Source: Haloferax denitrificans ATCC 35960
GTDB taxonomy: Archaea; Halobacteriota; Halobacteria; Halobacteriales; Haloferacaceae
Direction of reading: 5' to 3'
Assembly (NCBI RefSeq): GCF_000337795.1
Contig: NZ_AOLP01000008.1
Location: 124,001-188,000 of the forward strand
DNA: 64,000 nucleotides
Positions 17,239 to 25,576 of this stretch are shown in pieces. How positions within the stretch are numbered: position 1 is the first letter of the stretch; each line of letters opens with the position of its first letter. The position numbers and the translations under genes were made by a program. The notes beneath the pieces were generated by a model. It saw only the letters and a program-made list of their open reading frames with translations. It was not told the DNA's origin and ran no database searches.

Positions 17239-17900
17239 AGCGGCCACTCCTCTCGCCGCCACGCGGCGTCCCAAAACAGGTACTCGTACTGCGCCGACGT
17301 GCGGAACAGGTCGCGGAAGCGCTCGCGGTCCGATTCGGTGGCGCTCGCGGCCACGTCGTCCATGAGCGACTTACACCAGTCGGTGAGTTCGGTGAACTCG
17401 TCACCGGCGTACATCTCGACCCACGCGGCGTACTGGTCGTGGTCCGGAACGCCCGCGTCGGCGAGTCGGCGGCCCGTCTCGTTGAACCCCCACATACAGG
17501 GGAGCAGGGCGGCGACGATATCGCCGAACGAGCCGAGCGTCGCGGTGCGAACGAGGAAGTCCGTGTAGGCGCGGGTCGTCGGCGACGGCGTCGTCGCTTC
17601 GAGGTCTGCGGTGTCGATGCCGAACTCGGCGGCGTAGCTCCGGTGGAGGTCCATCTCCTCGTTGACGGTCGATTCGAGGAGGCTCGCGAACGTCCCCATC
17701 GAGTCGAGCGTCGGGGCCTTCGCGGCACCGAGCGCGAAGAGGCGGCTGTACTCGACGAGGTAGACGTAGTCCTGCCGCACCCAGTAGCGGAACGGCTCCT
17801 CGCCGAGGCTCCCCTCCCCGAGTCGGGCGACCATCGGATGGTCGAAGATGGCCGACCAGAACCCGTCGGCCTCGTCGCGAATCGTGTCTGTGAACGCCAT
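17235..17900 (-). CDS. tenA: TenA-family thiaminase II / aminopyrimidine aminohydrolase (cysteine type)
   Basis: 221 aa, usual TenA length. ALLPCMWGFNETG puts the catalytic cysteine at residue 135, the same number as in Bacillus TenA, and VRQDYVYLVEYSRLFALG gives the pocket residues. It would hydrolyse aminomethyl-pyrimidine to HMP for thiamine salvage. First gene of a three-gene leftward operon (tenA, TenA_E-like, SSS symporter) whose members all overlap. Confidence 0.87.
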   Translation of the reverse strand: MAFTDTIRDEADGFWSAIFDHPMVARLGEGSLGEEPFRYWVRQDYVYLVEYSRLFALGAAKAPTLDSMGTFASLLESTVNEEMDLHRSYAAEFGIDTADLEATTPSPTTRAYTDFLVRTATLGSFGDIVAALLPCMWGFNETGRRLADAGVPDHDQYAAWVEMYAGDEFTELTDWCKSLMDDVAASATESDRERFRDLFRTSAQYEYLFWDAAWRREEWPL

Positions 17901-18077
17901 AGCGAGTAATCGGTGAAGACGCTGAAAAGAATTATGATGAGGTGGTATTCATTGGTTGTTCAGTGCGCAAGAAACCCGACTTCCCGGTTTTCGTATCGCG
18001 GGCCAGCCATCGACTTCGTCGTGCGTTTCGATTGTTTCGCAGTTGTCCGGTGAGTAACGCGGGTGAACGACCCTGGT

Positions 18078-18086
18078 AGTTTAACA
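18078..18086 (+). promoter_or_regulatory. TATA-like box of the TATA-binding protein gene
   Basis: AGTTTAACA is about 30 bp before the ATG at 18113, which puts the transcription start at or within a few bases of the start codon, as in leaderless haloarchaeal mRNAs. Confidence 0.55.
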
Positions 18087-18112
18087 CGACAGAGTGTCAA
18101 CGAGTTCACAAT

Positions 18113-18679
18113 ATGTCGCACGTGAACGCCGTCGGGTCAATCGAGATTCAGAACGTCGTCGCTTCGACGGAAGTGCCGCTCGAACTCGACCTCGAACGCC
18201 TCTCACTCGATATGGACGGAACCGACTACGACCCGGAGAACTTCCCCGGACTCGTGTACCGAACCCGTGACCCGAAGTCGGCGTGTCTCGTCTTCCGGTC
18301 GGGGAAAATCGTCTGTACCGGCGCGAACAGCGTGGGCGACGTGAGCACGGCCATCGAAACGCTGTTCGGCGAGTTCGCCGACCTCGGTGTTCCGATTCCC
18401 GACGAGCCGGATATCACGGTTCAAAACATCGTGTCGAGCGCCGACCTCGGGGCGGCGCTCAACCTGAACGCGTTAGCTATCGGTCTCGGTCTCGAAGCCG
18501 TCGAGTACGAACCCGAGCAGTTCCCGGGACTCGTCTACCGCCTCGACGAACCGAGCGTCGTCGTCCTGATGTTCGGAAGCGGGAAAATCGTGATTACGGG
18601 GGCGAAGCAGGTCGCCGACGCTGAAGCGGCCCTCGAAACCGTCGACGAGGACGTCCGCGAACTCGGACTACTCGGGTGA
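18113..18679 (+). CDS. tbp: TATA-box binding protein
   Basis: 188 aa made of two imperfect direct repeats: repeat 1 with IEIQNVVAST, YDPENFPGLVYR and SGKIVCTGA; repeat 2 with ITVQNIVSSA, YEPEQFPGLVYR and GSGKIVITGAK. This is the saddle-shaped TBP fold with no extra domains and only a short tail. It recruits TFB and RNA polymerase to archaeal promoters. Haloarchaea commonly keep extra tbp copies on large plasmids, and this one is next to the replication origin, so it is likely a replicon-borne paralogue of a chromosomal tbp. Confidence 0.93.
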   Translation: MSHVNAVGSIEIQNVVASTEVPLELDLERLSLDMDGTDYDPENFPGLVYRTRDPKSACLVFRSGKIVCTGANSVGDVSTAIETLFGEFADLGVPIPDEPDITVQNIVSSADLGAALNLNALAIGLGLEAVEYEPEQFPGLVYRLDEPSVVVLMFGSGKIVITGAKQVADAEAALETVDEDVRELGLLG

Positions 18680-18689
18680 GCGCTCGGCA

Positions 18690-18722
18690 GGCACTCGGTG
18701 GGTACTCGGTAGGTACTCGGGA
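18690..18722. repeat. Three 11-bp tandem repeats at the left edge of the origin
   Basis: Units GGCACTCGGTG, GGTACTCGGTA and GGTACTCGGGA follow each other without gaps. The unit is one helical turn. They begin 10 bp after the TBP stop codon. Confidence 0.7.
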
Positions 18723-18847
18723 GATGTTGCGGGACGGAGTGCCGTACTGACGTGGTGGCGTGGCTGGGTAGGTGGCGGTCTGGAACCCGGGAAACTAGTC
18801 TCTGATTCGTTGTTTGTTGTTGTGTTGTGTTGTGTTGAGTAGTAGAA

Positions 18848-18883
18848 CTAGTAGTCTAGCTACACTACTAGTCTAGCTACTAG
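18848..18883. repeat. CTAG-rich repeat cluster in the origin
   Basis: CTAG occurs at 18848, 18856, 18868, 18873 and 18880, within 36 bp, and the 12-mer TAGTCTAGCTAC is repeated at 18852 and 18869. Further CTAG sites are at 18795, 19005 and 19043. Confidence 0.8.
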
Positions 18884-18974
18884 TGATAGCTTGGTGTCGA
18901 GAACCATGGCTGTTCTTCGAGAGACGTGTATTCTCACGATTTGCCCGTCTGCGCTCGGGAGCACACACACACCC

Positions 18975-19040
18975 CCCTCGCGTTTGTAACGGCTACGCCA
19001 GTCCCTAGGGGAATTCGACACACCCCCCTCGCGTTTGTAA
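18975..19040 (-). repeat. Left origin repeats (two copies)
   Basis: CCCTCGCGTTTGTAA at 18975-18989 and 19026-19040, both preceded by a C-run that pairs with the GGTGG part of the consensus. The second continues into ATCTAGG. They face the six right-hand copies. Confidence 0.85.
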
Positions 19041-19102
19041 ATCTAGGGGCAAAATCAACCGACAATCCCCCGCTCTCCGACCTCCCCCCACACCGATTCG
19101 CG

Positions 19103-19397
19103 TTACATTCGCGAGGGTGGTGTGTCTGCACGGCCGCTTCCGTCGCTCAACGTTACAAACGCGACGGTACTCCCCCGCTCAATTACAAACGCGAGGGTGG
19201 TCTCTCGAAGACCGAGTTACAAACGCGAGTGTACCCCCACCCACCGCGTGTTCCTCGTGGCTGTCTCGCCCGTTACAAACGCGAGGGTGGTGTCTGACGG
19301 TCTTACTTGCGCGATACTACTCGTTGATCGTCGAATACAAAATCAGGACCGAAATACCGCTCAAACGCCCGTATTTGTCGCTGTTACAAACGCGAGT
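19103..19397 (+). repeat. Right origin repeats (six copies)
   Basis: Two full matches to TTACAAACGCGAGGGTGG at 19183-19200 and 19273-19290. Variants are at 19103 (TTACATTCGCGAGGGTGG), 19153 (…GCGACGGT), 19217 (…GCGAGTGT) and 19384 (…GCGAGTCC). The last copy ends 14 bp before the orc TATA box, so Orc binding there could also control its own gene. Confidence 0.85.
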
Positions 19398-19410
19398 CCA
19401 CCCCTTCACC

Positions 19411-19417
19411 TTTATTA
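19411..19417 (+). promoter_or_regulatory. TATA box of orc1/cdc6
   Basis: TTTATTA ends 27 bp before the ATG at 19444, giving a leaderless start. Confidence 0.6.
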
Positions 19418-19443
19418 GGGGTGAGTATGAATACCGAACTCAC

Positions 19444-20676
19444 ATGACATCGGACGAGAGCGAGGGTGGGACTCGCGACCCGCTGTTCCGGTACGACCAA
19501 CCCATCTTCGCGAACGAGGATATCCTCAAAATCTCTCATCTCCCCGGTCCCGACAAGATTGTCGGCCGCGACGAGCACATGTCGAAAGTCGCACAGGCGC
19601 TCAACCCCGCCATCTTCGGACGCGAACCGACCCACCTGTTCATCTTCGGGAAGACGGGGTCGGGAAAGACGCTCACCGCCCGCCTCGTAAGCGAGCGACT
19701 CCAACACGAGGCGGTCCGCGAGGACGTCGACGTCCGCATCGCCGTCATCGACTGCGGCGAACAGCACACCGAGGCGTCGGTCATCAAGACGCTCGCCTCG
19801 CAGGTCAACGACCCGTCGAAAAGCGGGATGACGATTCCCGAGCGCGGGCTGTCGACCGGCGACTACTACAACCGACTGTGGCAGGTGCTCGACACCTGCT
19901 CCGACGTGACCATCGTCATCCTCGACGAAATCGACATGCTCCGCGACGACGAGGTGCTTCGTAAACTCTCGCGCGCGGGCGAGAATCAAAAGATTGTGGA
20001 CTCGCGCATCGGCATCATCGGCATCTCGAACAAAATCGACTACCCCGAGGAACTCACGGAGCGCGTCAAATCGAGCTTCGCCCACGACGAACTCGTCTTC
20101 CCGTCGTACGACGCGAACCAACTCCGCGAAATCCTCGAAAACCGGAAGGACGCGTTCAAACCCGGCGTCCTCACCGACGACGTGATTCCCCTCGCCAGCG
20201 CGCTCGCCGCCCAGGAACACGGCGACGCCCGGAAGGCCATCGACATCCTCCGGAACGCCGGCCGCATCGCGCGCAACGAGAGCGCCGAGACCGTCACCGA
20301 CGACCACGTGCGGGCGGCCAAAGAGAAAAGCGAGGCCGACCGCTTCAGCGAACTCCTCGAAGGGACCGCCACGCAGTCGAAGGCCGTCCTCTACTCGCTG
20401 GTCCTCCAGACCGGCGGCCGAAAGACCGCCGAAATCACGACGAACAAGATTTACCGCCAGTATCTCACCGTCGCCGACGACCTCGACATGGACCAGCTCT
20501 CCGAGCGTCGCGTGCAGGAACTCCTGCAGGAACTCGACTTCCTCAACGTCATCCAGTCGGAGGTCCGGGGCCGCGGCCGCGGGCAGGGCGTCCACGGGAC
20601 CCACCGCCTCCTCGAAGACCCGGACATCGTCAAGCGAGTGCTCCTCCGGGACAGCCGTATCTCTACGCTCGAATAG
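19444..20676 (+). CDS. orc: Orc1/Cdc6 replication initiator ATPase
   Basis: 410 aa from the ATG at 19444; the frame is open further upstream but that part reads through the origin repeats. Walker A GKTGSGKT is at residues 69-76 and Walker B LDEID at 160-164, followed by a sensor-1 stretch GIIGISNKIDYP and the arginine-finger region. The C-terminal winged helix (about residues 310-400) includes AVLYSLVLQTGGRKTAEITT and should bind the origin repeats just upstream. It loads the MCM helicase. Its adjacency to the repeats makes this the cognate initiator of the replicon. Confidence 0.95.
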   Translation: MTSDESEGGTRDPLFRYDQPIFANEDILKISHLPGPDKIVGRDEHMSKVAQALNPAIFGREPTHLFIFGKTGSGKTLTARLVSERLQHEAVREDVDVRIAVIDCGEQHTEASVIKTLASQVNDPSKSGMTIPERGLSTGDYYNRLWQVLDTCSDVTIVILDEIDMLRDDEVLRKLSRAGENQKIVDSRIGIIGISNKIDYPEELTERVKSSFAHDELVFPSYDANQLREILENRKDAFKPGVLTDDVIPLASALAAQEHGDARKAIDILRNAGRIARNESAETVTDDHVRAAKEKSEADRFSELLEGTATQSKAVLYSLVLQTGGRKTAEITTNKIYRQYLTVADDLDMDQLSERRVQELLQELDFLNVIQSEVRGRGRGQGVHGTHRLLEDPDIVKRVLLRDSRISTLE

Positions 20677-20791
20677 CGACGCGCGACCCGCAGGTCCGCG
20701 CAGGCTCTCGGACGCTGTCGGCCGCGTCGGAAAAAAGCTACCGCACGAACCATTATCCCGCGCCCGTCTCTGTCGATAGACGACCGAAACC

Positions 20792-21949
20792 ATGGACGAG
20801 GAGTTACGCTCGTTGCTCACGAGTCTCGTCGAAATCGAGACGGAGAACCCGCCGGGAGACGAGGCGGCGGCGGCGAACTTCGTGTACGACTGGCTCGAAT
20901 CCCGAGGCGTCTCGGCGACGCTCGTCGAGGAACCGTATCCCGACCGACCGCAGGTCGCGGCGCGCGTCGGCGACGGCGAGCCCTCGGTCGTCCTCAACGG
21001 CCATCTCGACGTGGTCCCGGCGGGCGACCGTGACAAGTGGACGCACCCGCCGTACGAACCGACCGTCAGAGACGGCAGACTGTACGGCCGCGGAAGCGCG
21101 GACATGAAGTGCGGTGTCGCCCTCGCGATGCTCGCGACGGTCGAGTTCGCCGACGCGCTCGACGCAGGCGACCTCGACGGCTCGCTCGTGTTCCACGCCG
21201 CCGTCGGCGAGGAGACGGCCGAACCGGGGACGAAGACGCTCCTCGAACGCGGCTACGACGGCACCTACGGCGTCGTGCTCGAACCCACGTCGTTGCGGAC
21301 CGCCACGAGCGCGAAGGGCCTCGGTTGGTACGAAATCTCGGTCGGCGGGGACCCGTCGCACGCCAGCCGGCCGAACGAGGGTGACAACGCGATTGGGAAC
21401 GCCCGGCCCGTTCTCGACGCGCTCGAAGCGTACGACGAGGAGATTCGAGCGCGCTCCGACTCGCTCGTCGGTCACCCGACCGCGACGGTCACGCGGTTCG
21501 AGGCGGGGACGAAGGAGAACATCGTCCCGGAGAGCGCGACGATAACCGTCGACAGGCGGTTCGTCCCCGCGGAATCCGTCGAGGCGGTCGACGCCGAAAT
21601 CGACGCGCTACTCTCCGACGTCGCGGCCGAACACGACCTGCGCGTCGAGTGGACGCGAACGCGGGTCTACGAATCCGCGGCGGTTCCGACCGACAGCGAC
21701 ATCGCGGCGCGCTTTCGGGACGCGGCCGCCGAGCGGGCAGATATCGACCCCGAACCGTGGGGGATCCGGGCGGCGACCGACGTTCGAAACCTCGTCAACG
21801 ACGCCGGGATGGACGCGGTTACGTGGGGGCCGGGGTCGATGGCGCAGGCCCACGCCTACGACGAGTACATCGAACTGTCGGAAGTCGAAGCCGGCTACGA
21901 CATCCTCTGCACGGCGCTCCGCGAGCTGTTCGAAGACGGCGGAGACTGA
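20792..21949 (+). CDS. M20-family metallopeptidase (ArgE/DapE-like deacylase)
   Basis: 385 aa. Di-zinc site residues are visible: NGHLDVVPAG, GRGSADMKCG, AAVGEETAEPGT with the catalytic Glu, VVLEPT, and the late histidine in AQAHAYDEYIEL. A lid domain lies in the middle (SHASRPNEGDNAIGN). It would cleave an acyl or amide bond on an amino-acid derivative. Annotators would call it succinyl-diaminopimelate or acetylornithine deacetylase, but the family is too broad to choose. Single gene, 115 bp after orc. Confidence 0.85.
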   Translation: MDEELRSLLTSLVEIETENPPGDEAAAANFVYDWLESRGVSATLVEEPYPDRPQVAARVGDGEPSVVLNGHLDVVPAGDRDKWTHPPYEPTVRDGRLYGRGSADMKCGVALAMLATVEFADALDAGDLDGSLVFHAAVGEETAEPGTKTLLERGYDGTYGVVLEPTSLRTATSAKGLGWYEISVGGDPSHASRPNEGDNAIGNARPVLDALEAYDEEIRARSDSLVGHPTATVTRFEAGTKENIVPESATITVDRRFVPAESVEAVDAEIDALLSDVAAEHDLRVEWTRTRVYESAAVPTDSDIAARFRDAAAERADIDPEPWGIRAATDVRNLVNDAGMDAVTWGPGSMAQAHAYDEYIELSEVEAGYDILCTALRELFEDGGD

Positions 21950-21999
21950 TGCCGACTGTCGGTCGATGGGCTGAAAAAAGCGGCTGACGGCGACGCCGA

Positions 22000-22419
22000 C
22001 TATTCGATGAGTTCTTCGAACCGCTCGACTGCGGCGCTCGCGACCGCCATGTCTTCGGACACCTCGCCGCCGCTGACGCCGACGGTTCCGACGATTTCGC
22101 CGTCGACTTCGAGGGGATAGCCGCCGCCGAAGACGACGAGTCGGTTCTCGTCTGTCGTCTGGAGGCCCCAGAGCGATTCGCCGGGGGTGGTCGGCTCCGC
22201 GAGTTCGTGCGTGGGCGTCTGGAGCGCGGCCGCCGTGTACGCCTTGTTCCGAGAGATATCGACGCTCGCGAGCCACGCATCGTCCATTCGGTGCTGTGCG
22301 ATGAGGTTACCCTCCGGGTTCGCGACCGTAATCACCATTCGCAGTCCCATCGACTCGGCCTCCGCCTCGGCCGCCTCGATGAGTACCTTCGCAGTCTCGA
22401 GATTGATTGCATCGGACAT
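22000..22419 (-). CDS. GlcG/HbpS-family (DUF336) protein
   Basis: 139 aa. AKVLIEAAEAEAESMGL, ANPEGNLIAQHRMDDAWLAS, RNKAYTAAALQTPT and VVFGGGYPLEVDGEIVGTVGVSGG are typical of the GlcG/HbpS family, small oligomeric proteins that bind haem or cobalamin-like ligands in some members. The function here is unknown. Single gene, convergent with the M20 gene. Confidence 0.8.
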   Translation of the reverse strand: MSDAINLETAKVLIEAAEAEAESMGLRMVITVANPEGNLIAQHRMDDAWLASVDISRNKAYTAAALQTPTHELAEPTTPGESLWGLQTTDENRLVVFGGGYPLEVDGEIVGTVGVSGGEVSEDMAVASAAVERFEELIE

Positions 22420-22642
22420 ATCGCTTCGTCGAAACCGGTCTCGACGACCCTACTTATACGTGCGCCGCGGGTCCCGGACTCGGCGACCGAATCCGCTTCT
22501 ATCCGACGATTTCGGGCGTCTGAGGCTTCTCGAACGTATCTCCCCGGCAAAACAATAGTGTTCTGAATTGTGATATTTCGTGTCGGCGACGACGGGAGCG
22601 ACCCGGGGACCTGTCGCGTCGAGGTGAGTCGCTTGGACCGAC

Positions 22643-23890
22643 TCAGTCGTACAGCGGGTACTCCTCGGTCAGTTCGTCGACCTTCTCGTCGACGAATCCC
22701 TTGACCGACTCGTCGTGCGGCGCCTCGACGACCTCGTAGATGAGGTCCGCGACGGTCCGGCAGGCCTCCTCGTCGAAGCCGCGGGTCGTCAGCGCGGGCG
22801 TGCCGGCGCGAATCCCGCTGGGGTTGAACGCCGAGCGACTCTCGCCGGGGACCGTGTTGGCGTTGAGGACGATGCCGACCTCTTCGAGCGCCGCTTCCAC
22901 GTCCTTGCCGGTCGTGTCCGGATGCGACGGGCGGAGGTCGACAAGGACTAAGTGCGTGTCAGTTCCGCCGGAGACGAGTTCGAGACCGCGCTCCTGTAGC
23001 CGCTCGCCGAGGGCCGCGGCGTTATCGACGACCTGCGAGGCGTACTCCTCGAACTCGGGGGAAAGCGCCTCGCCGAAGCCGACAGCCTTGCCGGCGACGT
23101 TGTGCAGTATCGGCCCGCCTTGGAGGCCGGGGAAGACCGCGGAATCGACGTCGTCGGCGTGTTCCTCGTCGCACATGATGATGCCGCCGCGACCCGACCG
23201 AATCGTCTTGTGGGTCGAACCGGTGACGAAGTCCGCGATACCGACGGGAGACGAGTGTTCGCCCGCGGCGACGAGCCCCGTGATGTGGGCGATGTCGGCA
23301 AGGTGGTAGGCGTCGACCGCCTCGGCCGCGGCCTGCACGCGCTCCCACTCGACCTCCCGCGGGTACGCGGAGTACCCCGAGATGATGATGTCCGGGTCGA
23401 ACGCCTCGGCTTTCTCGGCGAGTTGCTCGTAGTCGACGTAGCCGGTCTCGGCGTCGACCTCGTACTGCTCGACCTCGTACGTCTTCCCCGCGACGTTCAC
23501 CGGGTGGCCGTGGCTCAGGTGGCCGCCGTGGGTCAAATCGAGCGAGAGAATCTTGTCGCCGGGGTCGAGCACGGCGAGGAACACGCCCATGTTCGCCTGC
23601 GACCCCGAGTGCGGTTGCACGTTGACGTGGTCGGCACCCCAGAGTTCCTTGGCGCGGTCGATGGCGAGCTGTTCGACCTCGTCGGCGTACGCACAGCCGC
23701 CGTAGTACCGGCTCCCCGGGTAGCCCTCGGCGTAGTTGTTCGTCAGCTCCGAGCTCTGGGCCTCCATGACCGCCTCGCTGACGTGGTTCTCGCTCGCTAT
23801 CATGGCGAGCGTGTCGTTCTGTCGCTCGCGTTCGCCCGTCAGCGCGTCGGCGACGGCCGGGTCGGTCTCTCGAACGGTGTCGTAAGGCAT
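22643..23890 (-). CDS. glyA: Serine hydroxymethyltransferase
   Basis: 415 aa from the ATG at 23890; the longer frame upstream lacks coding character. SHMT signatures: MIASENHVSEAV, NNYAEGYPGSRYYGG, NVQPHSGSQANMGVF, and the PLP lysine in VTGSTHKTIRSGRGG. It interconverts glycine and serine with a folate or tetrahydromethanopterin-type C1 carrier. Placed 3.7 kb from a Rieske/sarcosine/dimethylglycine cluster that would produce glycine and C1 units, so it may serve that catabolism in addition to biosynthesis. Confidence 0.95.
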   Translation of the reverse strand: MPYDTVRETDPAVADALTGERERQNDTLAMIASENHVSEAVMEAQSSELTNNYAEGYPGSRYYGGCAYADEVEQLAIDRAKELWGADHVNVQPHSGSQANMGVFLAVLDPGDKILSLDLTHGGHLSHGHPVNVAGKTYEVEQYEVDAETGYVDYEQLAEKAEAFDPDIIISGYSAYPREVEWERVQAAAEAVDAYHLADIAHITGLVAAGEHSSPVGIADFVTGSTHKTIRSGRGGIIMCDEEHADDVDSAVFPGLQGGPILHNVAGKAVGFGEALSPEFEEYASQVVDNAAALGERLQERGLELVSGGTDTHLVLVDLRPSHPDTTGKDVEAALEEVGIVLNANTVPGESRSAFNPSGIRAGTPALTTRGFDEEACRTVADLIYEVVEAPHDESVKGFVDEKVDELTEEYPLYD

Positions 23891-24268
23891 CGTGGATGCA
23901 TCTCGACTCTGCGGTATAACGCTTCGCCGACCCCCGGGACGAGTGGGAACCGACCGAACGGAATCACAACGTGACAGAATCAATACCATCTGTGGTCGGG
24001 TGCCACGGGCGCGGTGGTGGCTCCTCTCACCTGACGTCGAACTGTCCGAATCGGGTTTCTAACGGGTCAAAGCGGTTGATTCGGCACACAGGTCATATCG
24101 GACTCTTCGCCGACCGTCGATAGCTCTATATTGGAACTTCGTCACGTCTCTCACACACCGTGCTAAGAACTATCACAGTCTGCGAGCAGTCCCGAACCCG
24201 AGGCGACGCGCGCGTGCCGTCCCGTCCGTCCCGTCGCGCCGGTCGGCCGACCGCCGAGGTGAGCGCCG
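23891..24268. other. Divergent intergenic region between glyA and the dehydratase
   Basis: 378 bp without a credible gene. CTCTATATTGG (about 24125-24135) is a TATA-like box roughly 135 bp before the dehydratase ATG, which would leave a long leader. GCGTTATACCG around 23910-23922 is a TATA candidate for leftward glyA. Confidence 0.4.
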
Positions 24269-25510
24269 ATGAGTGAGTCAGAATCCCTGCCGGTCTCGTA
24301 CGCCGACATCGAGCGCGCGCGCGAGCGACTCGAAAACGACCGCGTCGTCAAGCGGACGCCGATAGAGCAGAGCACCTCGCTCGGCGACCTCGTCGGCGCG
24401 GACGTCTACCTGAAGATGGAGCACCTCCAGTGGACGGGGTCGTTCAAGACGCGGGGCGCGTACAACAAGATTCGACAGGACGCCGACCGCGGAATCGACG
24501 AGTTCGTGGCCGCGAGCGCCGGCAACCACGCGCAGGGGGTCGCGCTCGCGGCGACCGAGTGCGGGGCCGACTCCACGGTTGCGATGCCGGAGAACGCCCC
24601 GCAGACGAAAATCGACGCGACGCGCGACTACGGTGCGTCGGTCGAACTCGTCGGCGAGGACTTCCAGGAGACGATGGCGTACGCCCAGTCGCTCGCCGAG
24701 GAATCGGACGCCGAGTTCGTCCACGCCTACGACGACCGCGACATCGTCGCCGGACAGGGGACCCTCGGCGTCGAGATGTACCGCGACCTCCCCGAGATGG
24801 ACACCGTGGTCGTCCCCATCGGCGGGGGCGGGCTCATCTCGGGCATCGCCACCGCCATCAAGCACCACGACCCCGAGATTCGCGTCGTCGGCGTGCAGGC
24901 CGCGGGCGCGGAGACGGTCCACGAGAGCCTCGACAAGGGCGTCCCCGTGACGCTCGACGACACAAACACCATCGCGGACGGCATCGCCACCGGCGGCATC
25001 TCCGAGCTGACGCTCCGAACCATCGAGGAACGCGTCGACGAGGTCGTCACGGTCTCGGACGGGGAAATCGCGGAGGCGATTCTCCTGTTGCTCGAACGCG
25101 CCAAGCAGGTTGTCGAAGGGGCCGGTGCCGCCTCCGTCGCCGCCGTGCTGAGCGACGACCTCGACGTCGAGGGCGAGACCGTCATGCCGCTTCTCTGCGG
25201 GGGGAACCTCGACATGACGATGCTCCAGACGGTGCTCGTCCACGCGCTCACGGGCCGTCGCCAGACGCTCCGACTGCGCGTCCGAATCCGGGACGAACCC
25301 GGCGAGATGGCGCGGCTCTCCCGGCTCATCGCCGACCGCGACGCGAACATCCACGACGTTCGCCACGTCCGCGCCGTCGACGCCCTCGACGTCGGCGAGG
25401 CGCACCTCCTGTTCCGTATCGAGACCAAGGGGGCCGAACACGCGGCGGCAATCGTGGACACCATCGAAGACGCGGGCTACGCGGTCGACGACGTCTCCGC
25501 GGAACGCTGA
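24269..25510 (+). CDS. ilvA: Threonine/serine ammonia-lyase with C-terminal ACT domain
   Basis: 413 aa PLP enzyme of fold type II. The PLP lysine is in LQWTGSFKTRGAYNK, the substrate loop is AASAGNHAQGVAL, and the phosphate-binding Gly loop is PIGGGGLISGIA. Residues about 325-405 form an ACT-like regulatory domain (RVRIRDEPGEMARLSRL). It deaminates threonine to 2-oxobutyrate or serine to pyruvate. Its catabolic use together with glyA (glycine to serine to pyruvate) is suggested by position. The length fits the single-ACT form. Confidence 0.9.
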   Translation: MSESESLPVSYADIERARERLENDRVVKRTPIEQSTSLGDLVGADVYLKMEHLQWTGSFKTRGAYNKIRQDADRGIDEFVAASAGNHAQGVALAATECGADSTVAMPENAPQTKIDATRDYGASVELVGEDFQETMAYAQSLAEESDAEFVHAYDDRDIVAGQGTLGVEMYRDLPEMDTVVVPIGGGGLISGIATAIKHHDPEIRVVGVQAAGAETVHESLDKGVPVTLDDTNTIADGIATGGISELTLRTIEERVDEVVTVSDGEIAEAILLLLERAKQVVEGAGAASVAAVLSDDLDVEGETVMPLLCGGNLDMTMLQTVLVHALTGRRQTLRLRVRIRDEPGEMARLSRLIADRDANIHDVRHVRAVDALDVGEAHLLFRIETKGAEHAAAIVDTIEDAGYAVDDVSAER

Positions 25511-25576
25511 TTCCGGCCGCTTTCACGTCTCGGTCGTTGCCGGTCGTCGTCGCCGCGGCGGGGGAAACCAGCGCCG

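Larger units (their letters stand above)
18680..19443. other. Replication origin region with inverted origin repeats
   Basis: From left to right: an 11-bp tandem repeat (three units, 18690-18722), a G/T-rich low-complexity tract (18809-18840) that may unwind easily, a cluster of five CTAG sites (18848-18883), two origin repeats in one orientation (cores 18975-18989 and 19026-19040), then six in the other orientation (starting near 19103, 19153, 19183, 19217, 19273 and 19384). The consensus is TTACAAACGCGAGGGTGG; the 19103, 19153, 19217 and 19384 copies are variants. Opposed repeat groups beside an orc gene are the standard haloarchaeal origin layout. Confidence 0.85.

Noticed and set aside
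18926-19297. A 123-codon frame in the origin
   Set aside because: Its sequence is repeated translation of the origin repeats (for example LAFV and YKRE motifs) with no domain.
19103-19397. CRISPR array
   Set aside because: The repeats are irregularly spaced, in two orientations around the orc gene, with no uniform spacers and no cas genes.
19117-19443. N-terminal extension of the Orc protein
   Set aside because: It would translate the origin repeats and the promoter; the ATG at 19444 with a TATA box about 30 bp upstream explains the gene.
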